Part shown: positions 7,376 to 18,489 of the stretch, piece after piece
Layout of the letters: every line of letters starts with the position of its first letter
Position numbering within the stretch: the first letter of the stretch is position 1
DNA from: Trueperella pyogenes
GTDB taxonomy: Bacteria; Actinomycetota; Actinomycetes; Actinomycetales; Actinomycetaceae
DNA length: 64,000 nucleotides
Assembly (NCBI RefSeq): GCF_900460345.1
Contig: NZ_UHHW01000002.1
Span: forward strand, 2,170,001-2,234,000
Direction of reading: 5' to 3'
Notes under the pieces: generated by a model
The model's database searches: none
What the model saw: only the letters and a program-made list of their open reading frames with translations
Told to the model about the DNA's origin: nothing
Made by a program: the position numbers and the translations under genes

Positions 7376-8119
7376 ATGGTCAGCAAAAAAGAAATATATT
7401 CATTTATGTTGTGGCCCCTTCTTTACGTTGTAGGAATGGGCATTTCCAATTTTATTGTATATTACCATTACGGTATAGAGTATGGCGGCGAGGGTTATAC
7501 AAGCGCAATGCTTCCATTCCTCGCAATATTAGCACTTGGTGCCCTAATATGCCTTTTTTTCCATAGAAAAAATCTTGCCCTTCCGTGGAGTGAACGTGGC
7601 AGCTTGCCACTGTTCCTGATAGTGTTTGTGCCTCTTGTGATAATGGCGTTGTATTTTGTGTTTGCAAGAGGGAGTTTTACGCCTGCGTTCATTGCTCCGC
7701 TTATGTTAACACTACTTGTTGGTCTGGCAGAAGAAACCATGTTCCGCAGGATTCTTTTTATTCGGTTGCTCCGTCTGTTTCAGAATCAGGGCTTCATTAA
7801 ACCGCTTTTGATTTCTGCTGTGTGTTTCAGTCTCCTTCATGCAGTCAATATTTTAGGGGGCTTACCGGCGCCACAGGTTCTTGCGCAGCTTGCGACGACA
7901 TTCATCGCCGGACTGTTCTATGGGCTTATGTTTGATTACACTAGGAACATATATCTTTTAATCATAATGCACTTTTTGTGGGACTATATACTTTTCAGCG
8001 GCGCTACTCAACAGATTCCCGCCTTTACGATTATCATGGGGATATTGCAGGCTGCCGAAATTATTATCATGCTAGTTCTGCTGGTCCGAAAATGGAAGGA
8101 AAACTCGCCAAAGCTTTAG
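7376..8119 (+). CDS. CPBP-family intramembrane metalloprotease (Abi/CAAX type)
   Basis: 247 aa, about seven or eight membrane segments. The CPBP motifs are in order: 'AEETMFRRIL' (EExxxR), 'FSLLHAVN' (FxxxH) and 'IMHFLWD' (HxxxD, where many members have N or B). Members cleave membrane or prenylated proteins, process bacteriocins or confer self-immunity. An AGGAGA site sits 8 nt before ATG 7376. The gene and its 5' flank are clearly AT-rich compared with the rest of the window, indicating transfer. It lies between the ATP-grasp gene and a decayed insertion sequence. Function beyond the fold is unknown. Confidence 0.85.
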   Translation: MVSKKEIYSFMLWPLLYVVGMGISNFIVYYHYGIEYGGEGYTSAMLPFLAILALGALICLFFHRKNLALPWSERGSLPLFLIVFVPLVIMALYFVFARGSFTPAFIAPLMLTLLVGLAEETMFRRILFIRLLRLFQNQGFIKPLLISAVCFSLLHAVNILGGLPAPQVLAQLATTFIAGLFYGLMFDYTRNIYLLIIMHFLWDYILFSGATQQIPAFTIIMGILQAAEIIIMLVLLVRKWKENSPKL

Positions 8120-8134
8120 CTAATCTTTTATGAT

Positions 8135-8170
8135 TAAGGGTCGCCAGCGGTGTTTTGCTGGCGACCCTTA
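8135..8170 (+). terminator. Hairpin terminator after CPBP gene
   Basis: A perfect 14-bp stem (8135-8148 with 8157-8170) and 8-nt loop rich in T, 15 nt after the CPBP stop codon. No downstream T-run, so termination efficiency is uncertain. Confidence 0.75.
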
Positions 8171-8175
8171 GTTGT

Positions 8176-8217
8176 GGGCTAAGCGTCAAAACGCGTTGCT
8201 TAAGATTGGGTTTTTTG
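8176..8217 (+). repeat. Extra IS-end-like sequence outside the IS1249-type element
   Basis: This 42-nt stretch matches, without gaps, the complement of the right end of the adjacent IS (9313-9354) at 33 of 42 positions, including the run CTTAAGATTGGGTTTTT. It lies outside the better-matched left end (8253-8277), so the left side has two end-like sequences in the same orientation. It may be a leftover end of a related element. Confidence 0.6.
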
Positions 8218-8252
8218 TGGGACTGGCTCGTTAAGTGTGTAACTGGTGTTTT

Positions 8253-9354
8253 GGGTTAATAGTCAAAACGTGGGTCTAATGCGGGCGTGTTGTTAGTTTC
8301 TTATCCATCCTTTTTGGATGGTGAGGTTGTCTTCCTATGGTTGTTCGTGATCGATGGTGTTGTCGGTTTCGGCGGGCTGGTCGGAGTTGGGTTTGTGTTT
8401 GGATGCTGGCCGGGCTTGCCGAGTGTTGGTGATGCAGGTGTCTAAGGGTTGGCGGTTAATGGGCCGGTGGTAGAGCCAGTAGTCGATGGCGGTGAGCATG
8501 TGGTCTTTTGACTAGCCACGGTGAGCGTGCAGGAAGCCTTTCAACGGCGCGTTGATGCCTCCTTCGAGCGGGTTCGTCTCGCTGATAAGGGCTGGGCGGT
8601 GGTGATTTTCGTCAGGTCCAAGGCGAGCTTGTACAACGCTTTATGCTGCTTGATAGGCGGCCTAGAGGTGGTGATACGACGGATATTGCGTTGGATATGG
8701 ACCAAGCATCGCTGAACGTGTGTGGTAGGCCAGCAGGCTTTGATCGCGGCTAGTGCTCCGCGTTGGCTGTCGGTGGTGACCACCTGGGGTGCAAGGATGC
8801 GTTTGAGTAACGATGTGTAGGCGGCTTTGGATTCTTGATGACATAGTTGATAATCGATGACACCATCGGTAGTTGCTGCGATCAGCACACACCAGCCGTG
8901 AGCGATATAGGTTCCGTCGATGAAGATTTGGTCATACACCTCCCCGGTAGGTTCCCAGACCGGAGGGGTATCCCAACACCAGGCATGGTCCCGATCCCAG
9001 GTCCGTAGCCAGCCAGCCAAGCAGCGTTTGGGTTCGGTGTCGGTGACATAGTCACAAAACTCGCGCAATTGCGCTAGTTTTTGCTGGTCTGTGCGGGTGG
9101 AGGTGAAACTATAGCGGCAGTTTTTGCAGTACCAGCGTTGGCTACCAGCTGCTGTTTTGCCTTTCTTCTTACATGGTTCATCACAAATCGGGCAGCGACG
9201 GGCACGCGGATTAAAAGACGTCACCCCACGCACATAATCCGGCCAGATTCAAGCAAGCAACAAGATTAAGCCCGAAACCCATAATGATGCCTACTTTCGC
9301 CTACCATAACAACGAAAAACCCAATCTTAAGACCCACGTTTTGTCTATTAACCC
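8253..9354 (-). mobile_element. Decayed IS1249-type insertion sequence (IS256-like)
   Basis: About 1.1 kb. Inverted ends GGGTTAATAG(T/A)CAAAACGTGGGTCT at 8253-8277 and 9330-9354 match at 24 of 25 positions. They enclose a single minus-strand transposase gene that is broken. The stretch 9360-9526 to its right holds no gene that I can support. Confidence 0.8.
8335..9233 (-). pseudogene. IS1249-family transposase, frameshifted and with an in-frame stop
   Basis: The 5' part (from ATG 9233) encodes an N-terminal zinc ribbon ('CPICDEPC...WYCKNC') and a DDE-type core: 'IDGTYIAHGW' with the first Asp, 'VVTTDSQRGALAAI' with the second, and 'WPTTHVQRCLVHIQRNIRR', typical of IS256/IS1249 transposases. 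Around 8586-8596 the frame shifts. The true continuation, 'ISETNPLEGGINAPLKGFL' with the catalytic Glu, is in another frame and is then cut by a TAG at 8512-8514 within the 'HRG' region. The reading resumes in that frame to a stop at 8335-8337. Two independent lesions mean the element cannot move by itself. Confidence 0.9.
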
Positions 9355-9526
9355 TGGTGCCACTAGGCGCACTGAGACCCGAGTCTTGGGGACTCCCTCG
9401 GCTCCCACAACCACGACAGCGTAAAACCAATCAAGTTAGATGAACTCGAAGAAGAACTCAATAGAAAAAGGACGTGAAAATGCAAACCGCCGCTCGAAAG
9501 CGACAGTTCCATATTTCCCCATCAAG

Positions 9527-9599
9527 TGGAGCCTACGGGACTCGAACCCGTAACCCCCTGCTTGCAAAGCAGGTGCGCTACCAATTGCGCCAAGGCCCC
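9527..9599 (-). tRNA. tRNA-Ala(TGC)
   Basis: 73-nt cloverleaf on the minus strand. The acceptor stem GGGGCCT/AGGCTCC (one G-T pair), D-arm 'GGCGCAATTGGTAGCGC', anticodon arm CCTGC-TTTGCAA-GCAGG with TGC anticodon, and T-arm 'CGGGTTCGAGTCCCG' are all complete. CCA is not encoded. It pairs with tRNA-Ile upstream as in most Actinobacteria near gyrA. Confidence 0.97.
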
Positions 9600-9601
9600 A
9601 T

Positions 9602-9724
9602 CTAGAAATCAACCGGATCCGTAACTTGCTGCCAAGTGGCTTGGCGTTGCATATTCTTTTGGATCTGGAGGAAGATGATGTAACCTCCCAGGCAGGCCAC
9701 ACACATCGAAGCGAACCTCTTCAT
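9602..9724 (-). CDS. DLW-39 family small protein
   Basis: 40 aa, encoded between the two tRNA genes. It starts at ATG 9724, 5 nt after a strong AGGGAGG site, and stops at 9602. The protein 'MKRFASMCVACLGGYIIFLQ' continues with a short helix and ends with a Trp-containing 'ATWQQVTDPVDF'. That matches the pattern of the actinobacterial DLW-39 family: about 40 aa, short hydrophobic N-terminus, conserved Trp and TDPV-like tail, next to the tRNA-Ala/Ile and gyrA region. Function unknown. The DLW motif itself is altered here to ATW. Confidence 0.75.
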   Translation of the reverse strand: MKRFASMCVACLGGYIIFLQIQKNMQRQATWQQVTDPVDF

Positions 9725-9747
9725 TATGACCTCCCTTGATTCCCGAG

Positions 9748-9821
9748 TGGGCGTACGTGGACTCGAACCACGGACCTCCACATTATCAGTGTGGCGCTCT
9801 AACCGACTGAGCTATACGCCC
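9748..9821 (-). tRNA. tRNA-Ile(GAT)
   Basis: 74-nt cloverleaf on the minus strand with acceptor GGGCGTA/TACGCCC, D-arm 'AGCTCAGTCGGTTAGAGC', anticodon stem-loop CCACA-CTGATAA-TGTGG giving GAT, and T-arm 'CGTGGTTCGAGTCCACG'. CCA not encoded. Confidence 0.97.
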
Positions 9822-9951
9822 CTGGGCTTTGCTTCCCTGAGGATGCCGAACCAGATTAACTCATTTTCCTTCTTATCCACAAACCGGATATAGGCGGAGC
9901 GCTACATGTCACATTTTCACGACGTCGACCAGCAGCTCAGCTGCCTGCTCT

Positions 9952-10377
9952 TTATTCGTCCGTCACCGTGATATACAGGCCGCCGACCAACATGGCCACT
10001 ACGTTGTACAGCAGCGCGGTGATCGTGCCGAGGGCAGTCATGAGCACCACCTCTATCACGCCCACCACGACGGCGAAAGACACCACGCGCCCGAACTGCA
10101 TGAACTGGCCTAGTTCGAGGAGTGGAGCGGAATTGAGAGTCACGAGTAGTTCTTCGATCCGGGCCCACACGTGCATCGCGTCGAGGGTAAACCACAGTAG
10201 GATCGCTGCGACCACGATCATGATGCCCACGCCGACCGAGACCAGGAAGGACAGCTTGAGTGCGGAAAGTGGATCGACTCGCGAAATCGTCATGCGCACG
10301 CGGCGAATACCTACGTCCATGGGTTTCGCCTCAGCCGCCGCGCTCGTGTCGCTCGTGGGGATAGTGTTCTCAGTCAT
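9952..10377 (-). CDS. DUF3566 membrane protein
   Basis: 141 aa. After a short polar N-terminus the DUF3566 pattern starts ('RRVRMTISRVDPLSALKLSF'). Membrane segments are at about 43-64 and 95-135. This family lies directly downstream of gyrA in nearly all Actinobacteria; its molecular role is not known, and a link to division or envelope physiology is only suggested by location. The gap to gyrA is about 60 nt on the same strand, so it is probably the last gene of the gyrB-gyrA transcript, followed by the tRNAs. Confidence 0.92.
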   Translation of the reverse strand: MTENTIPTSDTSAAAEAKPMDVGIRRVRMTISRVDPLSALKLSFLVSVGVGIMIVVAAILLWFTLDAMHVWARIEELLVTLNSAPLLELGQFMQFGRVVSFAVVVGVIEVVLMTALGTITALLYNVVAMLVGGLYITVTDE

Positions 10378-10438
10378 GAGAGATCTCCGTCGTTGGTGTT
10401 TGTGTTAAGTAAGACGCTACCGCTTTTTTGCTGAGCGC

Positions 10439-13000
10439 TCACCCTTCTTGTGCCGAGTTGTCCTGATTGCCGACCCCGTCGGCCGAATTCACGACGCCGT
10501 CGGCGGACTCCGCCGAAGATTCCGTCTCCTGTTCGAAGACGGGTGCCATCGCGAGGACGTGGTCTCCGTTGTCGGGGCGGACGAAGCGGACGCCTTGGGT
10601 GTTACGCCCGGTGAGGTTGACTTCGTCGACGAAGGAGCGCACGACCTTGCCGCCTTCCATGATGACAACCACCTCGTCGCCGGGTTGGGTGATGAGAGCG
10701 CCGACGAGGTGGCCGCGGTTTTCCACCACTTTGGCCACGCGGATGCCGAGGCCACCGCGGTTTTGCGGGCGGTACTGGTCGACGCTCGTGCGCTTGGCGA
10801 AGCCGCCGTCGGTGATGACGAAGACCTCGGAGTTCTCGCGGATCACTTCCATGGCGAGCAGGCTGTCGCCGTCGCGGAACTTCATGCCCCGCACACCGGC
10901 GGTCGCGCGGCCCATGGGACGCAACGATTCGTCGTCGGCGGTGAAGCGCAGCGACTGGCCTTGGCGAGAGACGAGGATGAGTTCGTCGCCTTCGTTGATG
11001 AGCTGGGCGGAGACCACCTGATCGGTAGATCCGTCCACGTGCTCACGCAGGTTGATGGCGATGAGGCCGCCGGTGCGAGAAGAGTCGTAGTCGGAGAGCT
11101 TGGTCTTTTTCACCATGCCATCCTCGGTGGCCAGCACCAAATAGTCCGCCTGGTCGTAGGTGCGCAGCGTGAAGGCGGCCGCGATGTTCTCACCGGGCTG
11201 GAGTGCGAGCACGTTGGCCACGTGCTGTCCTTTGGACTCGCGCGAACCCTCTGGGATCTCGTATCCCTTGACGCGGTAGACCCGGCCGAGGTTCGTGAAG
11301 AATAGGTGCCAATCGTGGGTGGAGGCGATGCCCATGTGTTCGACGACGTCGTCGCTGCGCAGCGTCGTTCCCTTGACTCCTTTGCCCCCACGGCGCTGGG
11401 CGCGGTATTCGCAGACCCTGGTGCGCTTGATGAAGCCCGAGCGAGTGACCGTGACGACGATGTCTTCCTCAGGGATGAGGTCCTCGACGCTCATTTCGCC
11501 GTCGAAGGGCAAAATCGTGGTGCGACGGTCGTCGCCATACTTGTCCACCACTTCGGCGAGCTCTTCGGAAATAATCGCGCGCTGCCGCTCTGGCTTGGCC
11601 AGGATGTCGCGGTAATCCGCGCACAGGGCGAGCTTCTCGTCGCGCTCGTCGAGAATCTTTTGCCGCTCGAGGGCGGCCAAGCGGCGCAGCTGCATGGCGA
11701 GGATGTGGTCGGCCTGGATCTCGTTGATATCCAGCAGCTCGATGAGCCCGGTGCGCGCCTCGTCAACCGTGGGGGAACGGCGAATGAGTGCGATGACCTC
11801 GTCGAGCATGTCGAGCGCCTTGACCAGCCCCTCCAAGATCATGAGGCGCTCTTCGGCCTTGCGCAGGCGGAATGCCGTGCGGCGACTGATGACCTCTACC
11901 TGGTGCTGAACCCAGTGATGGATGAAGCCGTCGAGGGAGAGCGTGCGCGGCACGCCGTCGACGAGCGCGAGCATGTTTGCGGAGAAATTGTTCTGTAGTT
12001 GGGTGTGCTTGTACAGGTTGTTGAGGACAACCTTCGGCACGGCGTCGCGCTTGAGCACGACGACGATGCGCTGACCAGCGCGACCCGAGGACTCGTCACG
12101 AATGTCGGCGATTCCAGACAGGCGGCCGTCTTTGACGCCCTCGACCATGCGGTCGAGGAGACGGTCGGGGTTGACCTGGTAGGGAAGGTCGGAGACGATC
12201 AGGCAGGTGCGGCCGTGGATCTCGTCGACTTCCACCTTCGCGCGCTGGGTGATCGAGCCCTTGCCTGTGCGGTACATGTCCTCGATTCCCTTGGTACCGA
12301 GGATTGTGGCACCCGTCGGGAAGTCAGGGCCGGAGATGTGCAGCATGAGGTTGGCGAGCAGTTCGTCGCGGGTGGCGTCCGGGTGCTCGAGGTACCACTG
12401 GGCGCCAGCGGCCACTTCGCGCAGGTTGTGCGGCGGTATCGACGTGGCCATGCCGACGGCGATGCCTTCGGATCCGTTGATGAGCAGGTTGGGAATGCGG
12501 CTGGTCAGCACCACCGGCTCTTGAACCGAACCGTCAAAGTTCGGCTGAAAATCAACGGTATCTTCGTTGATGTCGCGAACCATTTCTACGGCCAGCTGAG
12601 CCATCCTGGCCTCGGTGTACCTGGGCGCTGCCGCTCCTAGGTCACCCGCTGTTCCGAAGTTACCCTGGCCTGCCACGAGCGGGTAGCGCAGATTCCACGG
12701 CTGAACCATGCGCACCATCGTGTCGTAGATAGCGGCGTCGCCGTGCGGGTGATAGTTACCCATGACGTCGCCGACGATCTTCACCGACTTCGAGAAAGCC
12801 GAATCGGGACGGTAGCCGCCGTCCCACATGGCGTAGATGACGCGGCGGTGGACGGGCTTCATACCGTCACGAACGTCTGGCAGGGCACGACCCACGATGA
12901 CGGACATCGCGTAGTCGAGATACGACGTCTCCATCTCGCGCTGGAGATCGACGTCCTTGATGTGGCCGTGGTCGTAGGTGCTCACAGTATTTTCGCTCAC
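10439..13000 (-). CDS. gyrA: DNA gyrase subunit A
   Basis: 853 aa breakage-reunion subunit, which introduces negative supercoils with GyrB. The catalytic tyrosine is Y128 in 'APRYTEARM'. The quinolone region reads '[12 protein letters not shown]': Ala (A89) stands where E. coli has S83 and the acidic residue (D93) is kept. The Ala is the natural actinobacterial state, also seen in mycobacteria. The GyrA-box is 'AQRRGGKG'. The C-terminal wing is complete and followed by an acidic Glu/Asp/Ser tail. GTG 13000 follows AAGGA. Only 8 nt separate it from gyrB, so they form one operon. Confidence 0.98.
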   Translation of the reverse strand: MSENTVSTYDHGHIKDVDLQREMETSYLDYAMSVIVGRALPDVRDGMKPVHRRVIYAMWDGGYRPDSAFSKSVKIVGDVMGNYHPHGDAAIYDTMVRMVQPWNLRYPLVAGQGNFGTAGDLGAAAPRYTEARMAQLAVEMVRDINEDTVDFQPNFDGSVQEPVVLTSRIPNLLINGSEGIAVGMATSIPPHNLREVAAGAQWYLEHPDATRDELLANLMLHISGPDFPTGATILGTKGIEDMYRTGKGSITQRAKVEVDEIHGRTCLIVSDLPYQVNPDRLLDRMVEGVKDGRLSGIADIRDESSGRAGQRIVVVLKRDAVPKVVLNNLYKHTQLQNNFSANMLALVDGVPRTLSLDGFIHHWVQHQVEVISRRTAFRLRKAEERLMILEGLVKALDMLDEVIALIRRSPTVDEARTGLIELLDINEIQADHILAMQLRRLAALERQKILDERDEKLALCADYRDILAKPERQRAIISEELAEVVDKYGDDRRTTILPFDGEMSVEDLIPEEDIVVTVTRSGFIKRTRVCEYRAQRRGGKGVKGTTLRSDDVVEHMGIASTHDWHLFFTNLGRVYRVKGYEIPEGSRESKGQHVANVLALQPGENIAAAFTLRTYDQADYLVLATEDGMVKKTKLSDYDSSRTGGLIAINLREHVDGSTDQVVSAQLINEGDELILVSRQGQSLRFTADDESLRPMGRATAGVRGMKFRDGDSLLAMEVIRENSEVFVITDGGFAKRTSVDQYRPQNRGGLGIRVAKVVENRGHLVGALITQPGDEVVVIMEGGKVVRSFVDEVNLTGRNTQGVRFVRPDNGDHVLAMAPVFEQETESSAESADGVVNSADGVGNQDNSAQEG

Positions 13001-13008
13001 GGTTTTCC

Positions 13009-15078
<2,070 letters not shown>

Positions 15079-15155
15079 CTAAATAAGCCGTGTAATCGCC
15101 CAGACGGCGTTTAGGCCTGTTTGGGTAGGTATCTACACCTTGAGACCGAAAACTA

Positions 15156-15161
15156 ATTATA
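15156..15161 (-). promoter_or_regulatory. Probable gyrB promoter (-10)
   Basis: A consensus TATAAT on the minus strand in the gap between the DUF721 and gyrB genes, giving a leader of about 100 nt. No good -35 is seen at 16-18 nt. Confidence 0.5.
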
Positions 15162-15198
15162 GCGCGTTTTACACCTAAAATCGTGTCAGCTGTACGTG

Positions 15199-15777
15199 TC
15201 AGCCGTATGTATCGCGAGGCCCGCGACCCGGCACCGAATAGCGTCCGTGCTTCCACGAGCGCGCGTGCGGTCCATCGATCACAATCTGTTTTACGACGCC
15301 GCAGCCCAGCTCCTCTTCGAGCCGCTTATCCAGGAACGACGACAGCGCGTTCATATGCGTCTGCCAGGAGGTAGTCGAGGCCCGAAGGGTGAGGACGCCG
15401 TCGTCAAATCTCTCCACTACGCAGTTGTTGGCGATCGCCTCGCCCACGATCTCCGACCACCGCGCAACCAAGGCGCCCACCTCAACTTGCGCCGACCAGC
15501 CGCGAGAGCGAATGAGGTGTTCGAAGATGGTGTCGAGCGGCTTCGGATCGCGCTTCGAGGGCCGCGCTCCGGAGCCGACCTCCTGGCCCGGCGTCGGCAC
15601 AAATACCTCTTCGCCTATCTGCTCGTCATCGAGGCGGGCGAGGCGCGGCATGATCCGCACACGAACCCAGCCCTGTTCTTCGGCCATCCTGCGCACTCGC
15701 TCAAGCGCCTCGAGCGGGAGTTTATCCTGATATTTCTCGGCAGCTGCACGCTTTGCCTGGGCGATTCTATTCATCAT
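15199..15777 (-). CDS. DUF721 / DciA-like protein
   Basis: About 191 aa. The C-terminal part (from 'RGWSAQVEVGALVARWSEIVGE') is the DUF721 domain with 'LRASTTSWQTHMNALSSFL'. DciA proteins load or operate the replicative helicase DnaB in bacteria lacking DnaC/DnaI, which fits a dnaB gene without a loader in this window. The N-terminal 80 residues are a less conserved charged extension usual in Actinobacteria. The start (ATG 15777 or 15774) overlaps the recF stop, so it is translationally coupled. The place between recF and gyrB is standard. Confidence 0.92.
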   Translation of the reverse strand: MMNRIAQAKRAAAEKYQDKLPLEALERVRRMAEEQGWVRVRIMPRLARLDDEQIGEEVFVPTPGQEVGSGARPSKRDPKPLDTIFEHLIRSRGWSAQVEVGALVARWSEIVGEAIANNCVVERFDDGVLTLRASTTSWQTHMNALSSFLDKRLEEELGCGVVKQIVIDGPHARSWKHGRYSVPGRGPRDTYG

Positions 15778-16996
15778 CCACCCGCGTCACTGCATTTTTT
15801 GCCACACTAAAACGCATACCACCCAACGGCGGAACGTCGTCGCCGACGGCGGCGGTCACGAAGACCTGCTCGGCCTCCTTCACGATCTCAGCGAGCCGCC
15901 GCCGTCTGCGTGAATCGAGTTCGGCGAAGACGTCGTCGAGGACGAGGATCGGCTCTTCCTCCTCCGCCCAGTCTCCAGATATGTGACTGCGCAGCAAATC
16001 CCACGAGGCCAGGCGCAGCGCCAGCGCATACGACCACGATTCTCCGTGCGAGGCGAATCCCTTCGCAGGCAGCGTTCCAAGTGAAAGCTCGAACTCATCG
16101 CGGTGCGGACCGACAAGGTTGACTCCGCGGTCGATCTCTGCCACGTGCCACTCCTGCATGATCTCGCGCAGCTCGCGCTCGACCTGCGCGACGTCTTGCA
16201 GTTCCTTTTCGTGTTCGGCGATGCCGTCAGCCAAGTCCGTCCCATCCTCGCTTGCGATGGCGGCCGGCGTCGGCAACTCCCATCCCCGGCGTTTGTCGAG
16301 GTTGGCAGCGTAGTCCACGCGGGCAACTCCGCGCCCGCCGGAAACTTCGGTGTAATACTTTTCCACAAACGGGCGCAGACCCGAAACAATCTCGGCACGG
16401 GCGGCGATGATCTGGGCACCGTGGCGAGCCAGCTGGGCGTCCCAGATGTCGAGGGAGGAAACGTCTGCCACGCCGCCGCGGCGCCTCGTCTTCTGCAAGG
16501 ATTTCAGCAGGGCACCGCGCTGGCGCAAAACCTTCTCGTATTCGGATTTTACTGCGGCCAGACGCGGGCGAAACTGAACCATGAGGTTGTCGAGGAAACG
16601 TCGCCTGTCTGCAGGGTCGCCTTTGATCAGTTCGAGGTCTTCCGGCGCAAAAACCACAGTGCGCACAATCCCAAGCAAGTCCCCTGGCCGCGCGTTTGCG
16701 CGGTTGATGCGCGCACGATTGGCCTTTCCCGTGAGGATTTCTACCTCGACGATCGTCTGTGAATCTCCCTTGCGTACCTTCGCGCGCACGACGCCGGCGC
16801 TGGCGCCTTGCCGCACGAGCGCGGCGTCGGCGGCAACGCGATGTGACGAGAGCGTGGCGAGGTAGCCAATTGCTTCAACCAGGTTCGTTTTGCCCTGTCC
16901 ATTTTCACCAATGAAGGTGACGACCCCAGGTTCGAGCGCGAGGACTACCTCGCGATACGAACGGAAGTCGTTAAGCGCTAGATCTGAAATATACAC
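15767..16996 (-). CDS. recF: DNA replication and repair protein RecF
   Basis: 409 aa SMC-like ATPase that loads RecA at gaps with RecO/RecR. Walker A is 'GENGQGKTN' (about 35-43), the signature is around 'LVGPHRDE' and Walker B/D-loop is 'PILVLDDVFAELDSRRR'. It lies 18 nt from dnaN on the same strand; the GTG start lacks a clear ribosome site, suggesting coupling to dnaN. Its length is slightly above the usual 360-390 aa because of inserted residues before the signature motif. Confidence 0.97.
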   Translation of the reverse strand: MYISDLALNDFRSYREVVLALEPGVVTFIGENGQGKTNLVEAIGYLATLSSHRVAADAALVRQGASAGVVRAKVRKGDSQTIVEVEILTGKANRARINRANARPGDLLGIVRTVVFAPEDLELIKGDPADRRRFLDNLMVQFRPRLAAVKSEYEKVLRQRGALLKSLQKTRRRGGVADVSSLDIWDAQLARHGAQIIAARAEIVSGLRPFVEKYYTEVSGGRGVARVDYAANLDKRRGWELPTPAAIASEDGTDLADGIAEHEKELQDVAQVERELREIMQEWHVAEIDRGVNLVGPHRDEFELSLGTLPAKGFASHGESWSYALALRLASWDLLRSHISGDWAEEEEPILVLDDVFAELDSRRRRRLAEIVKEAEQVFVTAAVGDDVPPLGGMRFSVAKNAVTRVDDE

Positions 16997-17014
16997 CCGA
17001 ATATTCAGGCAGAA

Positions 17015-18151
17015 TCAGTTGGCACCGAATGTGCGGATAGGCATGAGCAGAAGCCGGAAAGCGTCGTCGACATTGCCGTCCTCGTCCTGGGCAGTGACCA
17101 CCGCCGGCTTAGTGGGATGCGTGAAGGACAGTCGGACCGCTGGAGCATTGATGACCGAGAATCCTTCCTGGAGGAAGACCGGGTTGAAGGCCATCTTCAA
17201 TTCTTCGCCCTCGAGGGTCGCGGGCAGGATCTCGGAGACCTGGGCGTTATCCCCCTGGCCTGCTTCGAGCATGACCTCGCCTTCGGAGAAGGACAGGCGC
17301 ACGGCCGCGTTCTTTTCGAGGACGAGCCGGGAACGCTTGATCGCCTCCAGGATCTCGAGGCGGTTCATCTCCACATGCCCATTGACTTCCGAGGGGAAGA
17401 GCGAACGAACCTGTGGGTATTCGCCGTCAATGAGCTGCAGCGTGTTCTGGCGGTTTGCCGCCTTGAACCCGATGAGCGCGCCCATTCCCTGATCTTGCAG
17501 GGAAATCTCGACGTCGGCCACCGTGCCAAGAGCCTTCGCGACCTCGAGCAGTCGGGAGGCGCGGACGAGAATGCGGGTGGAAAAATCGGACTTCACAGGG
17601 ACCCAGCCCAGATCGCGGATGGCCAGACGGTAGCGATCCGTGGCCATGAGCGAGATCTGGTCGCCTTCAATCTCGATGCAAACTGAAACGAGCATCGGGA
17701 GCGTGTCGTCATTAGAAGCCGCGATAGTTACCTGGGAGACGGCCTTTTCCCATTCTGCGCCGTCGACCTTGCCGATGACCGGCGGCATGGCAGGAAGGTC
17801 CGCGTAATCCTCAGTGGCCATCGTCTTGAGTGTGAAGTGGGAGCGGCCGCAGGAAATCTCAAACTTTCCGCCGTCTTTTTCAATCTCAATCGGCTGGTCT
17901 GGCAACGACCGCGAAATCTCTGCGAGGAGCTTGCCGTTGACGAGAACCTCTCCAGGTACGACGACGTCCGCGTTGTCCACGCTGATCTGCGAGGAAATGT
18001 CCGAATCGCGCGCTCCCATTGTGACCGTGCCATCTTCCTCTGCAACGATATGGATGCCAGCGAGGACGGCATTAGCCGGGCGGTTGGGAATCGTGCGTGA
18101 TGCCCATGTCACCGCTTCTGTAAATTCCTTGTGATCGACGCTAAATTTCAC
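17015..18151 (-). CDS. dnaN: DNA polymerase III beta sliding clamp
   Basis: 378 aa, three clamp domains of about 125 residues each. It opens 'MKFSVDHKEFTEAVTWA' and has the clamp's conserved 'TDRYRLA' motif and the C-terminal 'LLMPIR' strand that forms the partner-binding pocket. It tethers Pol III and other factors to DNA. The GTG start at 18151 is next to the oriC gap; dnaA lies on the other side in the same direction. Confidence 0.98.
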   Translation of the reverse strand: MKFSVDHKEFTEAVTWASRTIPNRPANAVLAGIHIVAEEDGTVTMGARDSDISSQISVDNADVVVPGEVLVNGKLLAEISRSLPDQPIEIEKDGGKFEISCGRSHFTLKTMATEDYADLPAMPPVIGKVDGAEWEKAVSQVTIAASNDDTLPMLVSVCIEIEGDQISLMATDRYRLAIRDLGWVPVKSDFSTRILVRASRLLEVAKALGTVADVEISLQDQGMGALIGFKAANRQNTLQLIDGEYPQVRSLFPSEVNGHVEMNRLEILEAIKRSRLVLEKNAAVRLSFSEGEVMLEAGQGDNAQVSEILPATLEGEELKMAFNPVFLQEGFSVINAPAVRLSFTHPTKPAVVTAQDEDGNVDDAFRLLLMPIRTFGAN

Positions 18152-18489
18152 CGTCTACCTACTTTCGTCTCTAACTAGCTCCTACTTTAGCGAGGGTGAT
18201 GAGCGTTAGCCCATTCCTTCACCAAAGACGCAGTCGGTGGCTACCGGATTTGCGCCATGTTTTATAGGTAGTAGTTGTAGTAGCCTTTGTGGATTCTGTG
18301 GAGAAGTCTACCTTCTCCTGGTAAATCACGGATTTATAGCTGTGGATAGATGTCGTGGTTTCCTGTGATTAAGTTGGGCCCGATGTGGATGGGACATTTT
18401 TGTGTGGGAAAAGATCGCAGATTTTCTCCAGTTATCCACAACTTGTCAGCATGAATGGGATGATTTCTTCGCAGCTCCTGTGGATATCT
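18152..18489. other. oriC: Chromosomal replication origin (oriC)
   Basis: The 338-bp gap between dnaA and dnaN carries at least seven DnaA-box-like 9-mers. One is a perfect TTATCCACA at 18432-18440. TGTGGAGAA (18297), TGTGGATAG (18341) and TGTGGATAT (18479) have one mismatch; TGTGGATTC (18288), TGTGGATGG (18384) and TGTGGGAAA (18403) have two. It also holds AT-rich stretches near 18261-18285 and 18320-18340. Location and box density are those of actinobacterial origins. Confidence 0.92.

Noticed and set aside
8521..8715. Plus-strand frame of 64 codons
   Set aside because: Antisense to the frameshifted end of the IS1249-type transposase pseudogene.
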